A stretch of DNA of 64,000 nt from Paenibacillus sp. JDR-2 (GTDB lineage Bacteria > Bacillota > Bacilli > Paenibacillales > Paenibacillaceae). The translations under genes and the position numbers were made by a program. The stretch is from contig NC_012914.1 in assembly GCF_000023585.1 (NCBI RefSeq), positions 4,060,001-4,124,000 on the forward strand. The letters run 5' to 3'. Below, piece after piece: positions 34,843 to 43,054 of this stretch. The notes below the pieces were generated by a model. That model was not told where the DNA came from, did no database searches, and worked only from the letters and a program-made list of their open reading frames with translations. Position 1 is the first letter of the stretch; the number at the start of each line of letters is the position of its first letter.

Positions 34843-36617
34843 TCCGTTTCACCCTCCAACCGATTTCCATCCAATGCCTTGGCATTTGCTTTACTCTTCA
34901 GCCACGCTATGGTAACGACAAGACCTTCTCCATCCGCTGCATGCCGGAAACGAAGCCCCGAGCCTTTTCCGAACCGGCCTTGCAGCCGCTGATGCACGTT
35001 CCAGGTACCGCATCCGATCTCGTCTCCCATTTCCTTCTCGACTAGCAGCGCTTCCAGCCGAAGCCGTTCCTCGCCGGTCATCCCCGCTCCGTTATCGGCA
35101 ATTTCAAGTAGGTTGTAATCCCCCTCTTGCCTTCCGGTAATGACGATGCGTCCTCCGCCGATCCGGCTTTCAATCCCGTGCACAATCGCATTCTCGACGA
35201 TCGGCTGCAAGGTAAGACGGGGAAGAGGCTCTTCCAGCAGGACATCGGGCACTTCCATCTCGTAGGCTAGCCTTCCCATCCTTAGCGTATGGATGTTCAG
35301 GTAATGCCGGACGAAATCCAGCTCCTCTCCCACCGTCGACAACTGATTGTCTACCCTGGTCGTATACCGGTAAAACTCGGCCAGATTTTCCGACATCGAA
35401 ATAACCGAATCCCGGTCCTCCATCATCGCGGAGTTGATAATAAAGAACAGCGAGTTATACAAGAAATGAGGATGAATCTGCGATTGCAGCTGCTTAAGCG
35501 TCGCTTCCCTGGATCTTAGCTTTTCGCTGTAAATATCTTCGATCAACCGCTGAATCTGGCCGGCCATTTCGTTGTAATGCCGGATCAGCTCGTCAAATTC
35601 ATTATTAGCCTTATAGCCGATCCGCCAGGACAAATCGCCGCCCTTCATCCGTTTGACACCGGCTATCATCTTGGACAGCGGAATCTGAACATTGCGGTAG
35701 AGCAGAACGGAGGCCAGCAATCCGATTAAAACCAGGAAAGCGATTGAACCGTAGAACCAGTTCCTGGCCTGAATAATGGGAGCCACAATCCGTTCGACGG
35801 GCACGTAATCAACCAGATACCAGCCTAATTGGCGCGACTTCGCATAACTGACCAGATACGTTTGTCCATCCATCTTCAAGATCCGTTGACCGCTTTGTCC
35901 GAGGCTACCGTGACCAAGCTCCTGAATGACCTTGGCGGAAGCGGTTTCCGCATGCGTGCTGTTGCGGACAGGCTCCTCGCTAGAGCGTAACAAAAACGGG
36001 TCGCCCCGGTTCTCCTTCTTGTACACATCAAGCATGTCGCTAATATTCTGGATGGGAAAACGGACCTGAATAACGGCTTCCGCGTCCCCAACCTTTACGG
36101 CAGCAGCAGGAACACCGATTTCGCGGACAAAGGTATCGATCGGATAACCGCGCGAGCTGTCCCGCTCGTAAGTCCAATCCTCCTTGATCTTTCTCCCCCG
36201 CGACTGGACTTCGCTGCCGTTTAAGTAAATGTTCGAGGAGAGTACGAGATTTTTCTCCGGAAAAGCAAAGGTTAGATCGTTGGACCATGAGCTGGATACG
36301 CTTTGAAGTCCCAGCTTTTCCGTAACTCTGGCCTGCTCCTTCAGCAAGCCGCTTTCCGGTTCGCCTGAAGCAGGAGACAGAAAATCGCGGATATGAGGAT
36401 CATCGCTTAAGATGACCGGGAACATCGACAGATTTTCCATCGTTCCATCCATTTGATCCATAAAGAAGACAAGCTTACTCAAGCTGGACGAGCGCATTTG
36501 TTCTTCCACAACGCCGGTTGCAATCCGGTTCGAATAACCGTATAGCAGCACAACGGGCACAAGCAGCAGGACAATAGTGAAAGCTATCTTGTTGAAAATC
36601 GACAGTCGGCGCGGCAT
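34827..36617 (-). CDS. YesM-type sensor histidine kinase
   Basis: A 596-residue membrane kinase. Two transmembrane segments, near residues 10-30 and 288-308, enclose a large extracellular dCache-like sensor. HAMP follows, then the His_kinase domain with the acceptor in SQIHPHFLYNSL (about residue 380). The C-terminal HATPase has N box QPIVENAIVHG and G box DNGAGM. It is partner of the response regulator downstream. The solute-binding lipoprotein encoded six bases upstream may present ligand to its outer domain. Confidence 0.94.
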   Translation of the reverse strand: MPRRLSIFNKIAFTIVLLLVPVVLLYGYSNRIATGVVEEQMRSSSLSKLVFFMDQMDGTMENLSMFPVILSDDPHIRDFLSPASGEPESGLLKEQARVTEKLGLQSVSSSWSNDLTFAFPEKNLVLSSNIYLNGSEVQSRGRKIKEDWTYERDSSRGYPIDTFVREIGVPAAAVKVGDAEAVIQVRFPIQNISDMLDVYKKENRGDPFLLRSSEEPVRNSTHAETASAKVIQELGHGSLGQSGQRILKMDGQTYLVSYAKSRQLGWYLVDYVPVERIVAPIIQARNWFYGSIAFLVLIGLLASVLLYRNVQIPLSKMIAGVKRMKGGDLSWRIGYKANNEFDELIRHYNEMAGQIQRLIEDIYSEKLRSREATLKQLQSQIHPHFLYNSLFFIINSAMMEDRDSVISMSENLAEFYRYTTRVDNQLSTVGEELDFVRHYLNIHTLRMGRLAYEMEVPDVLLEEPLPRLTLQPIVENAIVHGIESRIGGGRIVITGRQEGDYNLLEIADNGAGMTGEERLRLEALLVEKEMGDEIGCGTWNVHQRLQGRFGKGSGLRFRHAADGEGLVVTIAWLKSKANAKALDGNRLEGETEWPSS

Positions 36618-36622
36618 CTTGG

Positions 36623-37942
36623 TTACTCCGCTTCCTCATCAAGGAGAGCCTGCAGAGCGGCATTGGCCTGATCGGCCGATTGCCGGATCTCCGTCTCTCC
36701 CATGATGACCATTTGTACGATTTTGCCTACCTGCTCGCGTGCTGCCGCTACGTCAACGGTCTGAGGCCGGTCGTGATCGACTCCTCCGTTAATCGTTTGT
36801 TGGTATACGGCTGCTAATTCTTCCGGGAAGCCAATCGTGCCCCTCGGATCCTTCCATACCGACGATCTTGGTCCGGGATTGCCCGCTTGCTGGGTAAGCA
36901 GCATAACGGACTTTCCGCTTGCCCATTTAATAAACGCCCATGCCGCCTCTTTATTCGGCGATTTCGGGTTGATGGCAAGCCCCCAGGACGTAATGTTGTA
37001 CGGCATGGAACCTTTTGTCCCCGAAGGAAACGGCGCAAAGCCGACATTTCCCCGAACTTTCGACTCTTCCGTATCAAGCGCGCGGTAGATCGAATTGGCA
37101 TCGGTATAAAGCGCGGCCTTCCCTTGCGCAAAAAAAGCGCTTGCCTGAGGCCATGACATGTTGATTGCATTAGGCGGCCCGTAATTTCGAAGCAGACCGC
37201 CATAGGTCTCGAAGGCTTTGATCGCTTCCGGAGAATTAATGGCTGCTTTGCCGTTCTTGATAAAGTCGCCGCCTTCGGAGTACAGAAACGACGAGACCTG
37301 CGTCACTAGCGGACTCCGCTGTCCTCTGGCTACAAAGCCGTAGACGCCTTGCTCCGGATGATTCAGCTTCTCTGCCGCTTCTTCAAGCGCATCGATGGTA
37401 GCGGGAACCCCAATTCCCGCTTTCTTCAGCAAATCTTTGCGGTAATACAATATTTGTTGCTCCGTCACGATCGGAATGCCTGCCAGTTTGCCGTCTACCG
37501 TTGAAGAACGGATGGATTGCGGCGAGAAATCGCCTAAATCGTATCCCGCATCCTGACGGGCATAAGCATCAAGCGGTTCAAGCCAGCCGCTCTGGAAGAA
37601 CAGCTTTCCTTCCTGCAGCGGCCGGTACATGAACACATCCGGCGTTTCCGAGCGTGCCGTGAATTGTACCGTCAGCTTCTGTGTCAGCTGATCTTCAAAA
37701 TAGCCCTGGATCCGCACGTTAATGCCGGTTTCCTTCTCGAACTGGGGAATTAACGGCTTAATGACGTCAACCCAGGGATGGGATCCGGTTACGAACGTTA
37801 TCGTTCGGCCCTGTAATCCCTCTCCGGGCTTTTCGTTCTCTGCTGCGCCCGGCGGTTTTGCCGGACTGTTACTGCATCCGGCTAATGCTGCAACGACCAA
37901 TAATCCGGCCCATCCGGTCTGTAAGAGCTGCAGCCTTTTCAT
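36623..37942 (-). CDS. Solute-binding lipoprotein of the sensor unit (no permease)
   Basis: A 439-residue family-1 extracellular binding protein. The signal peptide ends in the lipobox VVAALAGC (C23). The MalE-like fold shows GLAGIPIVTEQQILYYRKDLL-type and WGLAINPKSPNKEAAWAFIKW segments. No ABC permease gene lies near, and it leads straight into kinase and regulator genes, so a sensing role beside the kinase is more likely than transport. A repeat-containing promoter lies upstream. Confidence 0.9.
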   Translation of the reverse strand: MKRLQLLQTGWAGLLVVAALAGCSNSPAKPPGAAENEKPGEGLQGRTITFVTGSHPWVDVIKPLIPQFEKETGINVRIQGYFEDQLTQKLTVQFTARSETPDVFMYRPLQEGKLFFQSGWLEPLDAYARQDAGYDLGDFSPQSIRSSTVDGKLAGIPIVTEQQILYYRKDLLKKAGIGVPATIDALEEAAEKLNHPEQGVYGFVARGQRSPLVTQVSSFLYSEGGDFIKNGKAAINSPEAIKAFETYGGLLRNYGPPNAINMSWPQASAFFAQGKAALYTDANSIYRALDTEESKVRGNVGFAPFPSGTKGSMPYNITSWGLAINPKSPNKEAAWAFIKWASGKSVMLLTQQAGNPGPRSSVWKDPRGTIGFPEELAAVYQQTINGGVDHDRPQTVDVAAAREQVGKIVQMVIMGETEIRQSADQANAALQALLDEEAE

Positions 37943-38030
37943 GCCTTACTCTACTCTCCTTCAAGCGGAATCGGCCTTGCCTCAAGAAGCAACGTCGATT
38001 TGCGTCGAAAAATTTTATTAAGCATCCTTA

Positions 38031-38093
38031 ACATTACTGGATCGCGGGTTTAGACGATATAACGAATACTAAACATTGATAACGAATCCTAAA
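38031..38093 (-). promoter_or_regulatory. Promoter with two 20-bp-spaced direct repeats
   Basis: Two copies of ATAACGAATMCTAAA (38059-38073, 38079-38093) lie 20 bp apart. On the minus strand the nearer copy abuts a -35-like TATCGT (38054-38059), with TAATGT (38031-38036) 17 bases further on. This is the layout of an AraC-type activator site, probably for the response regulator encoded at 33223-34842. Confidence 0.6.
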
Positions 38094-38150
38094 GATCGGC
38101 TTTACCTATTATTGCCTGTCCTTGCATTAATCACTCCAAACGGCAAAGAG

Positions 38151-38179
38151 AAAGAGGCCGCAGCAATCGCGGCCTCTTT
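38151..38179 (-). terminator. Terminator of the ArsR-type regulator gene
   Basis: An 11-bp perfect stem (AAAGAGGCCGC / GCGGCCTCTTT) has a 7-base loop, followed on the minus strand by CTCTTTGCC. Confidence 0.85.
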
Positions 38180-38190
38180 CGTAAGTTTAT

Positions 38191-39093
38191 TTATACATAA
38201 AAACTTCTAAAAACAATATCTTGGTCGTAGTTGCCAAAGCCCCTTCCGTATAGGGTTAGTCCTCCCCGTCCGCGTCCCGTATCTTCCGCCGCAATGCGGA
38301 ATGTCCAGTTGATTGCACCCGTTCCGATATCTCTAAGACCTACGTCCGATATTTTCAAGCCGTCGATATACGAGCCGTTCTCCTTGACCCGGAGAACCTT
38401 CAAGAGGCCGTATTGATTAACATCGCTGGACCACCAATCCGGGGTCAGTCTTCCCCTTGTTTTCCCGAAATCTCCCGGACTTGTCCATACGCCAAGCGAT
38501 TTGCCGTTGAGACTGAAATGGATATCCGACGGCCAATTCTCATTGACGCGAGGGGCTTCGGAGCCGATTTCGAAGGAAATCTCGATTTCGTGCAGCCGTT
38601 GGTCCTTATAGAGATAATTAGGAATTTTATATTCCACCCAGCCTCTTGCAAGCCACAGGATTCCCGCGTTCACCCTCTCCGGGTCCATGAAGCAGGCCGG
38701 ATTATCGTACTGCCCGATCATCTTATCCGTGGTTGCTACACCGCAGGTTGGCCATGCCTCATAGTCGGTGTAGTGACCGATCGGCACGGACAGACCATGA
38801 AAGCTTAATGACGAAGAAACATTGGGAGACAGCTTGATCTGAAGAAACTCAGACTTGATATAACAATACTTATAAGTACCTCCGTCGATCCGCTTCATTT
38901 TGCTGCCGACGATTCCCGCCTGCTCAAGCTTGCGGATATGGCCGCTGATGACCGCGCTGCTTAGAAACATTTCGGAGGCAAGCTCCTTCACATGGCGCTC
39001 CCTCTCAAATAATTTATCGATAATTTTTAAACGTACCTCGCTTGCCAGCGCTTCATAAACCATTAATGATTCCGCATTGGTTGATAGCATCAT
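38191..39093 (-). CDS. ArsR-type winged-helix regulator with a large C-terminal domain
   Basis: A 300-residue protein. Residues about 8-95 are an ArsR-like winged helix (VKELASEMFLSSAVISGHIRKL, then LEQAGIVGSKM). The remaining 200 residues are far longer than in metal-sensing ArsR proteins. They are rich in Trp, Tyr and Gly (SDIHFSLNGKSLGVWTSPGDFG; GRGRGGLTLYGRGFGNYDQD), suggesting a beta-sandwich ligand-binding part. No metal-binding cysteine cluster of the ArsR type is seen. It is divergent from a GH51 arabinofuranosidase with a palindrome just ahead of its ribosome binding site, so it is a likely autoregulated sugar-responsive repressor. Confidence 0.82.
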   Translation of the reverse strand: MMLSTNAESLMVYEALASEVRLKIIDKLFERERHVKELASEMFLSSAVISGHIRKLEQAGIVGSKMKRIDGGTYKYCYIKSEFLQIKLSPNVSSSLSFHGLSVPIGHYTDYEAWPTCGVATTDKMIGQYDNPACFMDPERVNAGILWLARGWVEYKIPNYLYKDQRLHEIEISFEIGSEAPRVNENWPSDIHFSLNGKSLGVWTSPGDFGKTRGRLTPDWWSSDVNQYGLLKVLRVKENGSYIDGLKISDVGLRDIGTGAINWTFRIAAEDTGRGRGGLTLYGRGFGNYDQDIVFRSFYV

Positions 39094-39104
39094 TTCACCT
39101 CAGT

Positions 39105-39128
39105 AGGATTTTGTTTTTTCAAAATCCT
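39105..39128. promoter_or_regulatory. Operator palindrome of the ArsR/GH51 unit
   Basis: AGGATTTTG and CAAAATCCT form perfect 9-bp arms around six T. It lies a few bases before the regulator's ribosome binding site. Half-site-like copies, AGGATTTC (39176-39183) and CGGATTTTG (39190-39198), occur nearer the GH51 gene. Confidence 0.65.
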
Positions 39129-39155
39129 GAAACTTATTCTTGTCTGCTAATACCT

Positions 39156-39184
39156 ATTATGGTACGAATATTATAGGATTTCAA
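39156..39184 (-). promoter_or_regulatory. Promoter of the ArsR-type regulator
   Basis: TTGAAA (39179-39184) and CATAAT (39156-39161) are spaced 17 bases on the minus strand. The -35 overlaps an AGGATTTC half-site. Confidence 0.5.
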
Positions 39185-39228
39185 CCATACGGATTTTGTT
39201 TTTCCCTAATTCTAAAGGAGGCTTTTCT

Positions 39229-40740
39229 ATGACTATTCGTTCCAGCATGCTTATTGACAAGAATTTTACCGTCTCCCCTGTTGATCCCCGTGTATACGGT
39301 TCCTTTATTGAACACTTAGGCCGTGCCGTATACGGCGGCATTTATGACCCGGAACATCCGACAGCTGATGAGAGCGGCTTCCGGCAAGATGCCATTGAGG
39401 CCATTAAAGCTCTGCAAGTACCTATTATCCGCTACCCGGGCGGCAACTTTGTATCGGGTTACAATTGGGAAGACGGCGTAGGTCCAAAGAGCGAGCGGAA
39501 ACGTCTGCTTGAGCTGGCCTGGTGGACGACGGAAACCAACGAGGTAGGCACTAACGAATTCGCGGATTGGGCCAAGCTGGTTGGCTCCGATGTTATGATG
39601 GCGGTTAATCTAGGCACGCGGGGAATGGATGCGGCAAGAAATCTTGTTGAATACTGCAATCATCCTGGCGGTACTTATTGGAGCGATCTGCGGATCTCTC
39701 ACGGCTACAAGGAGCCTCACCGCTTCAAAACCTGGTGCCTCGGCAACGAGATGGACGGTCCGTGGCAGATTGGCGCAAAGACAGCCGTTGAATACGGACG
39801 GCTCGCTAATGAAACCGCAAAGGTAATGAAATGGGTTGACCCGTCGATCGAGCTTGTTGCCTGCGGCAGCTCAAGCAGCGGCATGAGCACCTTCGCAGAC
39901 TGGGAAGCAACGGTGCTTGATCTTACTTACGATCAAGTGGACTACCTGTCTCTCCATACCTACTACAATAACAACAATAACGATACGGCGAACTTCTTGG
40001 CCAAATCGCTCGATATGGACCAATTCATCGACAGCGTAGCCGCGATCTGCGATTATGTAAAAGCAAAAAAACGCAGCAAAAAAACGATCATGCTTTCGCT
40101 CGACGAATGGAATGTATGGAACACCATCGGCACAAGCCGCGCCGACGAGCGTTGGCAGATTGCTCCTCCGGAGTTCGAGGATGTGTACACGCACGAGGAT
40201 GCTCTTGCGGTTGGCTGCTTCCTGATCACGCTGCTTAAGCATGCGGACCGTGTCAAAATGGCTTGCATCGCCCAATTAATTAACGTTATCGCTCCGATTA
40301 TGACCGAGACGAACGGTGCGATCTGGCTGCAAACGACCTACTATCCGTTCCTGCATGCCTCGAACTTCGGACGGGGTACGGTGCTGCAAGCCAATATCTC
40401 CTCGCCGAAATACGATTCCAAGGACTTTACCGACGTTCCGTATCTCGAAGCGATCAGCGTCTTCGACGAAGAGCAGGGTCTGATCACGGTGTTTGCGGTT
40501 AACCGCCATCTGGAAGAGCAAATGGAGCTTAGCCTGGACCTCCGCAGCTTTGGCGAGGTAAGCGTAATCGAACACATCGTCATGGAAAGCGAGGATTTGA
40601 AAGCAACCAACACCAAATCCAATCCTCGTAATGTCGTTCCGCATGCCGGGGGCCGCACTACGGCAGATAACGGCAGCGTTCAAGCGATCCTGGGTAAAGC
40701 CTCCTGGAACGTGATTCGCCTGCAGACGAAAAAAGGATAA
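39229..40740 (+). CDS. GH51 alpha-L-arabinofuranosidase (intracellular)
   Basis: A 503-residue enzyme of the usual length for bacterial GH51 (AbfA type). The N-terminal segment YGSFIEHLGRAVYGGIYD is a family hallmark. The acid/base glutamate is in CLGNEMDGPW and the nucleophile in LSLDEWNVW. It removes terminal alpha-L-arabinofuranose from arabino-oligosaccharides in the cytoplasm. AAAGGAGG precedes the ATG at 39229; an earlier in-frame start at 39196 lies before that site. Divergent from the ArsR-type regulator, which probably controls it. Confidence 0.95.
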   Translation: MTIRSSMLIDKNFTVSPVDPRVYGSFIEHLGRAVYGGIYDPEHPTADESGFRQDAIEAIKALQVPIIRYPGGNFVSGYNWEDGVGPKSERKRLLELAWWTTETNEVGTNEFADWAKLVGSDVMMAVNLGTRGMDAARNLVEYCNHPGGTYWSDLRISHGYKEPHRFKTWCLGNEMDGPWQIGAKTAVEYGRLANETAKVMKWVDPSIELVACGSSSSGMSTFADWEATVLDLTYDQVDYLSLHTYYNNNNNDTANFLAKSLDMDQFIDSVAAICDYVKAKKRSKKTIMLSLDEWNVWNTIGTSRADERWQIAPPEFEDVYTHEDALAVGCFLITLLKHADRVKMACIAQLINVIAPIMTETNGAIWLQTTYYPFLHASNFGRGTVLQANISSPKYDSKDFTDVPYLEAISVFDEEQGLITVFAVNRHLEEQMELSLDLRSFGEVSVIEHIVMESEDLKATNTKSNPRNVVPHAGGRTTADNGSVQAILGKASWNVIRLQTKKG

Positions 40741-40772
40741 TCCCTTCCGATAGAGTATCCGCGCATGAAAAG

Positions 40773-40794
40773 AGGCAGCCGAAACCGGCTGCCT
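40773..40794. terminator. Bidirectional terminator
   Basis: AGGCAGCCG-AAAC-CGGCTGCCT, with AAAAG on the left and TTTCC on the right, lies between convergent genes. Confidence 0.9.
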
Positions 40795-40799
40795 TTTCC

Positions 40800-41891
40800 T
40801 TATGTCTTTAACGTTATCTTTTTGCGAACAGAGCCTATAATCCACAGAATCAGTGGTATCCCTACCAAATTAATCGGGAAGATCCAATCATGCCAGATGG
40901 ACTTTGCATAGTTCATCGTGTCGTTTGTATTATGCGGAAGCAGGGAAAGGACAAATACAATCGGGGCTATCCACCAAACGGTCCGTCTCCATTTCTTTAT
41001 GCGAAACAGCTGCGCGGTACCGTAGCTTGTGATGAACATGTAAAGGGACAGCTTCGTAAAGATACTGACAATCCATAACACAACAATCAAGATGTCTATG
41101 TTTTGGAGAAAATCCATCACCGAAATAAACGATACGACGGAACAAAGCGGATAAATAAATTTAGCCGGCAAATTAGGCCCAAAAACCAACAGGACAATTG
41201 CGGTCATGGACAGAACGGCGGTTGCAGCGGCAACTACTCCAAGCATGGAGGCTTTCATGACTTGCTGCGGCTTTTTCACGAAGGCCACGAGCATGACCAC
41301 CATAAACGATTCCGCCAAAAAGGAGGCAGGCGTCAAGCTTCCTTCGAGAATAGGCTTAATCCCCGTGTTCGCGTATATCGGGAGCAACCTGTACCAATCC
41401 CAGTCCTTCATGCTGAGGATAAAAACGAAAATACAGCCGATAGCGGTCACAGGCCCGATAATTTCGCCGCTGCGGGCAATGCTCCTAAGTCCCCCGCTGC
41501 CGGTGGCATACACAACCGCGCCTAACATGATAAGAATGATCGCCCAGAGCGGTGTCGCATTAAATAAAGTAATGAACACGAAATCGGCGAATTCTCTTAA
41601 TATAACGCCGGTCACCGTAATCCACATGAGGAAATAAGGAATTAACACGAGTTTTCCAAGCCATCTCCCAAGGATCAGCTGACTGGATTGGATAAACGTC
41701 ATCTCCGGATACAGCAGACTTAATTTTACGGCAACAAAGGTTGTGGCTAATGCAATCAAAGTGGCAAAGAGGATTGAAATCCAAGTATCCTGTTTGGCCA
41801 AAAAAACGGCGGGCGACAGCGTAAAAATCGCCGTCATGCCAAATTCCATTGTGAACATCAACCAAAACAACTGATAACCGGAGATTTTCAT
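40800..41891 (-). CDS. Spore germination receptor subunit B (GerB-family permease)
   Basis: A 363-residue membrane protein with about 10 segments, of the amino-acid-permease-like GerAB/GerKB family (spore_permease). Typical features are the N-terminal ISGYQLFWLMFTMEFGM and ATGSGGLRSIARSGEIIGP. It forms the germinant-binding inner-membrane subunit in the spore. It directly follows the C subunit gene, sharing one base. Confidence 0.93.
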   Translation of the reverse strand: MKISGYQLFWLMFTMEFGMTAIFTLSPAVFLAKQDTWISILFATLIALATTFVAVKLSLLYPEMTFIQSSQLILGRWLGKLVLIPYFLMWITVTGVILREFADFVFITLFNATPLWAIILIMLGAVVYATGSGGLRSIARSGEIIGPVTAIGCIFVFILSMKDWDWYRLLPIYANTGIKPILEGSLTPASFLAESFMVVMLVAFVKKPQQVMKASMLGVVAAATAVLSMTAIVLLVFGPNLPAKFIYPLCSVVSFISVMDFLQNIDILIVVLWIVSIFTKLSLYMFITSYGTAQLFRIKKWRRTVWWIAPIVFVLSLLPHNTNDTMNYAKSIWHDWIFPINLVGIPLILWIIGSVRKKITLKT

Positions 41892-43054
41892 TATTTAATC
41901 TCGCTTTCTTTATATTGAAGAGGAGGTCCAACCAAACCTACGTATTTCAAATTGATTTTGACCCGCACGTTTACTTCGATCTCCGGAAAAATCGTTTCCC
42001 ATTGGCTCTTCATACGGTTCCATGCGGCGGGATGCTGGCGGTTCAAAATATGATTAAAGCCTAATACGTCGGTTCCGTATTTCTTCTGGACCTTAGTAAT
42101 CATGGCAAGAACATGTTCGCTTGTCTTCTTGTTGATTTCATTCTGGACCAGCCTTAAATTTTCCGAGTTGTTCAGGTTCAAATTCGTATTATTCTCGGAG
42201 ACGTGTCCCGAGCCCGTCAATACAACCTCCATTTTCACCTTATTAGAGTCCGATACGCTGCTCTTTAAGCTGGAACCGAAGTGATGGATAATAACGCCTA
42301 CGCTCCCGCCTGCTTCCGGAATTTCTTCCGCCAAGTCCAAATAAGCGATTTTCCTCAGAATCCATTGCCGGTAAGCGCCCTCCACGAAGTTCAAATATCC
42401 GACCAGCTTATAATCGTGGTTAAATATAGCGCGGCCATAAAACCGGATCGTCTCTTGCGGGGAATCTCCCTTTACGATATCGACAACGGGCAAGGTCGGA
42501 CTGCTGCCTTCGTCACTGGCTGCCATTATGAAATCAAGATAGGACGTTCCCGTCGTTCCTCCTATTGCCCGGTGAATTTTGACGGACGCAACCGAAGGAA
42601 TCTTCTCTAACGGATAATGCACCTGCAGAGCTTCCAGTCCCTTCCCGCCTTTAACTACCCAAATATCCAATCGAATCCGATTGCCGGGATCCCGGGAGAA
42701 GCCATCCAGCATATCCTTAATCCCATGCTTGGCCAGTTCCTCCCCGATATAATAATTCCGTCTGTGGCCGCGGGTAATTATCCGGGAAAGCTTCTGCCGC
42801 GTTTGCTGAACAGCGTCCAGAAGCGTTTTTCCGCTGCCCGTTTCTATAAAATAAGGATCCCCATTGCTCGATTTGCCCGATACTCTGGATGGGATTATAA
42901 ATTGCCCCGCAGACAAATAGCTCCCGTCTTTCGCCAGATCCGTCGATGCGGCCAAATCAAATGCCCGGTCGGACAACTCTTCGCGGTCCCAGCAGCCCGT
43001 CGCGATAACGAAGCAGGCTACACATAAGAGAATAGCTCCAGAGCGGTATTTCAT
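41891..43054 (-). CDS. Spore germination receptor subunit C (Ger(x)C lipoprotein)
   Basis: A 387-residue protein. The signal peptide ends in a lipobox (CFVIATGCWDREEL, C21), and the CWDxxEL start is the hallmark of GerC proteins. It sits on the outer face of the spore inner membrane as part of the A-B-C receptor. It overlaps the A subunit stop by four bases. Confidence 0.95.
   Translation of the reverse strand: MKYRSGAILLCVACFVIATGCWDREELSDRAFDLAASTDLAKDGSYLSAGQFIIPSRVSGKSSNGDPYFIETGSGKTLLDAVQQTRQKLSRIITRGHRRNYYIGEELAKHGIKDMLDGFSRDPGNRIRLDIWVVKGGKGLEALQVHYPLEKIPSVASVKIHRAIGGTTGTSYLDFIMAASDEGSSPTLPVVDIVKGDSPQETIRFYGRAIFNHDYKLVGYLNFVEGAYRQWILRKIAYLDLAEEIPEAGGSVGVIIHHFGSSLKSSVSDSNKVKMEVVLTGSGHVSENNTNLNLNNSENLRLVQNEINKKTSEHVLAMITKVQKKYGTDVLGFNHILNRQHPAAWNRMKSQWETIFPEIEVNVRVKINLKYVGLVGPPLQYKESEIK

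Noticed and set aside
36623..37942. Binding protein of an ABC importer
   Set aside because: No permease or ATPase gene accompanies it and it is joined to kinase and regulator genes, so a sensor role is more likely.
38191..39093. Metal-responsive ArsR/SmtB repressor
   Set aside because: No cysteine/histidine metal site of that family is seen, and the neighbour is an arabinofuranosidase rather than a metal efflux or reductase gene.
39960..39985. AAC/AAT run in GH51 as a microsatellite
   Set aside because: It encodes a short Asn stretch in frame inside an intact gene and is too short to be a repeat element.
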